DNA from: Pseudomonas arcuscaelestis
Lineage (GTDB): Bacteria; Pseudomonadota; Gammaproteobacteria; Pseudomonadales; Pseudomonadaceae
Assembly: GCF_016881005.1 (NCBI RefSeq)
Contig: NZ_JACOPV010000008.1
Location: forward strand, 186,001-250,000
Direction of reading: 5' to 3'
DNA: 64,000 nucleotides
Shown: piece by piece, positions 61,685 to 64,000 of the stretch
How positions within the stretch are numbered: the first letter of the stretch is position 1
How the letters are laid out: the number at the start of each line of letters is the position of its first letter
Made by a program: the position numbers and the translations under genes
Notes under the pieces: model-generated
The model's input: only the letters and a program-made list of their open reading frames with translations
The model's database searches: none
Told to the model about the DNA's origin: nothing

Positions 61685-63704
61685 GGCGATAATTCTCCAC
61701 ACTACGTTTCTGGGCTTCCAACGAAGTCCTTAGCGGACTGTCTACCTCGGCAGCGGCCAGGCGCTCATCCAATACCGCCTCCAACACTTCGACTTCGTCG
61801 AGTTGCTCGGGGTCATAGAGAACGTCCGCACATGGTTTGGTTTCTCCGGGGGAGTCGCCCCCTCCGCAGCGAGCGATATTGTCGATGCCCCCATAGGGAC
61901 AGGGGGTACGGCTCGTGCAGATGCCCAGCAAAATCGGTCGATGAGTGACCGTCCCCTTCTTAGCCAGATTGATCGCTTTCTTAGCATCAGAGGCTGAGAT
62001 TAGGCGGACAATCTCAGATTTTCGCTTCTCGCCGTGGGGGCTGACGAATCGGTTGCTCGTCAGCTGTTGCAGCTGCCTACCCAAAGTTTCGTACATGGTG
62101 CGGACGTAGTAGGTATGGGCCTTCTCTTCCAGCCGTACCCTGGAATGGTTTTGCCCGTAGTAGAGACTCATCGCTCTGGCGACGTGCTTTAGCTGAAACT
62201 GCAATGAAGCGTCGCTGACCAGCCCGGATGCCTGCATATTCACTGCGCCGGTTCGTCGGAGTTGATGCCAGGCCAACGGCCAGATTTTGCCGACCGCAAA
62301 CTCGTCGGTCAGCGTCGGCGTCACCAACCGAGCCAATTCGAAATCTTCCGGCGTAATGCGCAATTGCTCACGGTCGAACAGCTTGTCGAACCACTGAAGC
62401 ACATGGGCATAGCTCGGAATCGATGGCCGAATCGTGCGGTTGATCTTGGTGAACTTCGTTCCCCACGGTTCAAGGCAATAATCAAGCAGATAGCGCTTGG
62501 CCGGATCATCCGGCACCGAGGCCTCGCCGGGGGGAGAGTCGCATTCTGCGCGGAGGTCTGCGACCACACGCATGGCTTCAACTGCCACCTGAGCTGACGG
62601 GGACGTCACCCAAAGTGCCTCAGAATCCGACATCGTCTTGGTCGTTCGTCCGCACAATACATGGATGTCGCCAAACTGCGGATCACGTTCTATGTGCAAG
62701 CAATCGGCGCGCAGGTTCCAAGCCTCTTCGACTCGCATGAGGCTGAAGTTCAGCAGATAGCACAGTCCAGATCGACTCACGAGGTTGAGGTAGCGACTCA
62801 GAGTTTGAATGCGAATTTCGTCGTCGCTCACTCCCAGCCAGCGACGAAATAGTTCCACCATGCCAAACCGATGCGCGGTGTCGATGAATGGGCCGTAGTA
62901 CTGCCGCCCAGTCCACTTTCCGTTTGATCCATCCGACGGCCACTGAAACGGATAGAACGATTGTGGCCTGCGTTGTCCTTGGAGACTGGCAGAGTTGTGC
63001 CGATAGGCAGCCAGACAGAAGCGGAAGCACTCCTCGACTTGGCCTCGATGCGCCAAAAAGTCATCCAGGCATTCGCGCAAGCGTGTGATTTGATAGTGCC
63101 AAATGCGGGGCGGGATATAGGGGGTCTGGAGCTTCTGGTGGTCGGGCATGGCCGCTGCGAGGCGTGCCAACCCTGCGCGATCCAACAAGGTGAACCCCAG
63201 CGCATCCCGCCGCTCGTACAGTTCGTGCAGCAATGCCAAGAACTCACCGGACCGGGAAGCCTGGAGCACCTCCGGGAGACGGTCGGCAACGCGCGGAAAA
63301 TGACTCAGTTCGGATGCGAGAATGCCTTCTTGAGTGCACAAGACGAACAGCCGACGCATCTGGTCGAAGCGCGTTTTCAGGCCTCGGTATCCACGGGCTC
63401 CATTGGGGCCGTATAGCCACCAGCCGATTACGGTCCGCAATAAATCGGCGTTCGCAGGATCGATCGCGGCGACATATTTCTTATCTGGGCCATCGCCGAA
63501 ATTGAGAGTGAGCCGTTTTCCCGCCCATGGGTCGAGCCGCCAAATGGCATCGCCCCAACGGCTCACCACCTGGCCAGCGGCATCTATGATGACCGGCCAA
63601 TCACGCTGCGGTGGCCAGCACGGCGGACGGTAGTTCGGCGCATCAGGAATCGCTAGGGGCGAGTCGATGCCGAGGCCAAGTTCGGAAAGAATATTTTTCG
63701 TCAT
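61665..63704 (-). CDS. Tyrosine recombinase (TnpB-like, Tn554-type)
   Basis: The protein has 679 residues, large as in Tn554 TnpB (630). The catalytic domain is at about 330-560: Arg in NFSLMRVEEAWNLRADCLHI, His-x-x-Arg in LAWHQLRRTGAVNMQASGL, and the Tyr region in LKHVARAMSLYYGQNHSRV. A Cys-rich C-terminal motif follows (TPCPYGGIDNIARCGGGDSP, then KPCADVLYD). It overlaps the preceding recombinase by 4 nt (ATGA). It likely joins with that partner to insert the element at its site in umuC. Confidence 0.82.
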   Translation of the reverse strand: MTKNILSELGLGIDSPLAIPDAPNYRPPCWPPQRDWPVIIDAAGQVVSRWGDAIWRLDPWAGKRLTLNFGDGPDKKYVAAIDPANADLLRTVIGWWLYGPNGARGYRGLKTRFDQMRRLFVLCTQEGILASELSHFPRVADRLPEVLQASRSGEFLALLHELYERRDALGFTLLDRAGLARLAAAMPDHQKLQTPYIPPRIWHYQITRLRECLDDFLAHRGQVEECFRFCLAAYRHNSASLQGQRRPQSFYPFQWPSDGSNGKWTGRQYYGPFIDTAHRFGMVELFRRWLGVSDDEIRIQTLSRYLNLVSRSGLCYLLNFSLMRVEEAWNLRADCLHIERDPQFGDIHVLCGRTTKTMSDSEALWVTSPSAQVAVEAMRVVADLRAECDSPPGEASVPDDPAKRYLLDYCLEPWGTKFTKINRTIRPSIPSYAHVLQWFDKLFDREQLRITPEDFELARLVTPTLTDEFAVGKIWPLAWHQLRRTGAVNMQASGLVSDASLQFQLKHVARAMSLYYGQNHSRVRLEEKAHTYYVRTMYETLGRQLQQLTSNRFVSPHGEKRKSEIVRLISASDAKKAINLAKKGTVTHRPILLGICTSRTPCPYGGIDNIARCGGGDSPGETKPCADVLYDPEQLDEVEVLEAVLDERLAAAEVDSPLRTSLEAQKRSVENYRHVIRQT

Positions 63705-64000
63705 GCTGATCTTTGTCGCAGTTCTGCCAATCGGATGAAGCCATCCCAGGCCGGGTGGTAGTCACCTTCACTTATGCGCGCTCTGGCTTCTTCGACCCAA
63801 AGCCTGCGGACCTCGCTACTTTCTTCGAAGAAGCGCAGTTTGGCCGTCAGCCGATCGATCACCAGCAGGGCCGGATGCTCTGTCGTCAGGTGCTTACCCG
63901 AACTGGATGGGCGGTAGCGTGCCAGTTCAAGCGATTTGAGGTGGCGCAAGCTACCGAGAGACCACACATGATCCTCACTTTCGATATCCCGGTGCTGGGT
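63701..64000 (-). CDS. Second recombinase, C-terminal part (partial)
   Basis: The frame is open through the right edge (TQHRDIESEDHVWSLGSLRH), so the GTG at 63967 is not the true start. About 100 C-terminal residues are visible; they are helical and basic (VRRLWVEEARARISEGDYHP). The stop overlaps the start of the TnpB-like gene (ATGA). From position it should be the first recombinase of the set (TnpA-like), but its catalytic residues are outside the window. Confidence 0.6.
   Translation of the reverse strand, partial: TQHRDIESEDHVWSLGSLRHLKSLELARYRPSSSGKHLTTEHPALLVIDRLTAKLRFFEESSEVRRLWVEEARARISEGDYHPAWDGFIRLAELRQRSA

Larger units (their letters stand above)
51105..64000. mobile_element. Tyrosine-recombinase element in umuC (right end outside window)
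   Basis: From the umuC junction at about 51105 to the right edge the sequence is foreign to the backbone. It encodes at least two tyrosine recombinases and a small partner (61220-64000, order as in Tn554 tnpA-B-C), a large ABC-type ATPase, and a nested 6.95-kb efflux cassette. Site-specific insertion into umuC has been reported for tmexCD-toprJ elements; here it is seen directly from the broken gene. The far end and the target duplication, if any, are not visible. Confidence 0.75.

Overview
The window looks like part of a large self-transmissible Pseudomonas plasmid carrying a recently acquired multidrug-efflux island. Three things point to Pseudomonas: a MexCD-OprJ-type RND pump under an NfxB-type regulator, a DksA paralogue lacking the zinc-finger cysteines, and codon usage that is moderately GC-rich in the backbone and clearly more GC-rich over the pump. 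No replication initiator or relaxase lies in the window. Assignment to a named megaplasmid family (IncP-2 / pBT2436-like) is inference from general knowledge, not something read here.

Layout. 1-2.8 kb: minus-strand operon with a DnaG/TOPRIM-like primase, a sigma-region-4-like HTH protein and two small proteins. 2.8-8.4 kb: long non-coding stretches, an HTH protein, then a plus-strand partition unit (unknown 338-aa protein, ParM/StbA-like actin, putative adaptor) preceded by a cluster of nine same-strand GGTGC/GGTGT pentamers, a candidate centromere. 8.4-32.2 kb: F-type conjugation region, all on the minus strand, in at least three units. One (32.1 to 26.8 kb) encodes the coupling protein TraD, a stand-alone relative of TraD's all-alpha domain, a RecD2-like protein that has lost its ATPase motifs, and small proteins, and ends in a strong terminator. 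The second (26.7 to 10.8 kb) encodes pilin-like, TraL, E, K, B, V, a secretin-N0-like protein, TraC, a lipoprotein, a TraP/IcmG-like protein, an HExxH protein, a lytic transglycosylase, Sel1-TrbC, TraF, TraH and TraG, and ends in a terminator. The third (10.6 to 8.4 kb) has a lipoprotein and three unknowns. The first two units share a 26-bp upstream element (22/26 identical), which suggests co-regulation. 32.4-41.1 kb: small regulators and unknowns, HU, DksA-like, SUKH-like, RNase HII, and a VWA / PP2C / kinase triad of the TerY-P type. 41.4-51.1 kb: GIY-YIG protein, a 1392-aa autotransporter with a 33-bp minisatellite, gene remnants, unknown proteins, and a 5'-truncated umuC.

51.1-64 kb: a nested mobile region. 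The outer element has interrupted umuC and carries at least two tyrosine-recombinase genes plus a small partner gene (Tn554-like tnpA/B/C order) and a RloC/PrrC-like ABC-type ATPase. It runs off the right edge. Inside it is a 6,949-bp insertion (51229-58177) that holds only toprJ, tmexD, tmexC and the nfxB-like regulator plus a short SDR gene relic. This insertion is bounded by inverted arms, each with three tandem transposase-site-like repeats at 22-25-bp spacing, and by a perfect 6-bp direct duplication (CATACC). It encodes no transposase. I read it as a transposase-less cassette with IS21-like ends that inserted the efflux operon into the recombinase element; this is the most striking structure in the window. 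The pump operon is divergent from its regulator across a 38-bp perfect palindrome.
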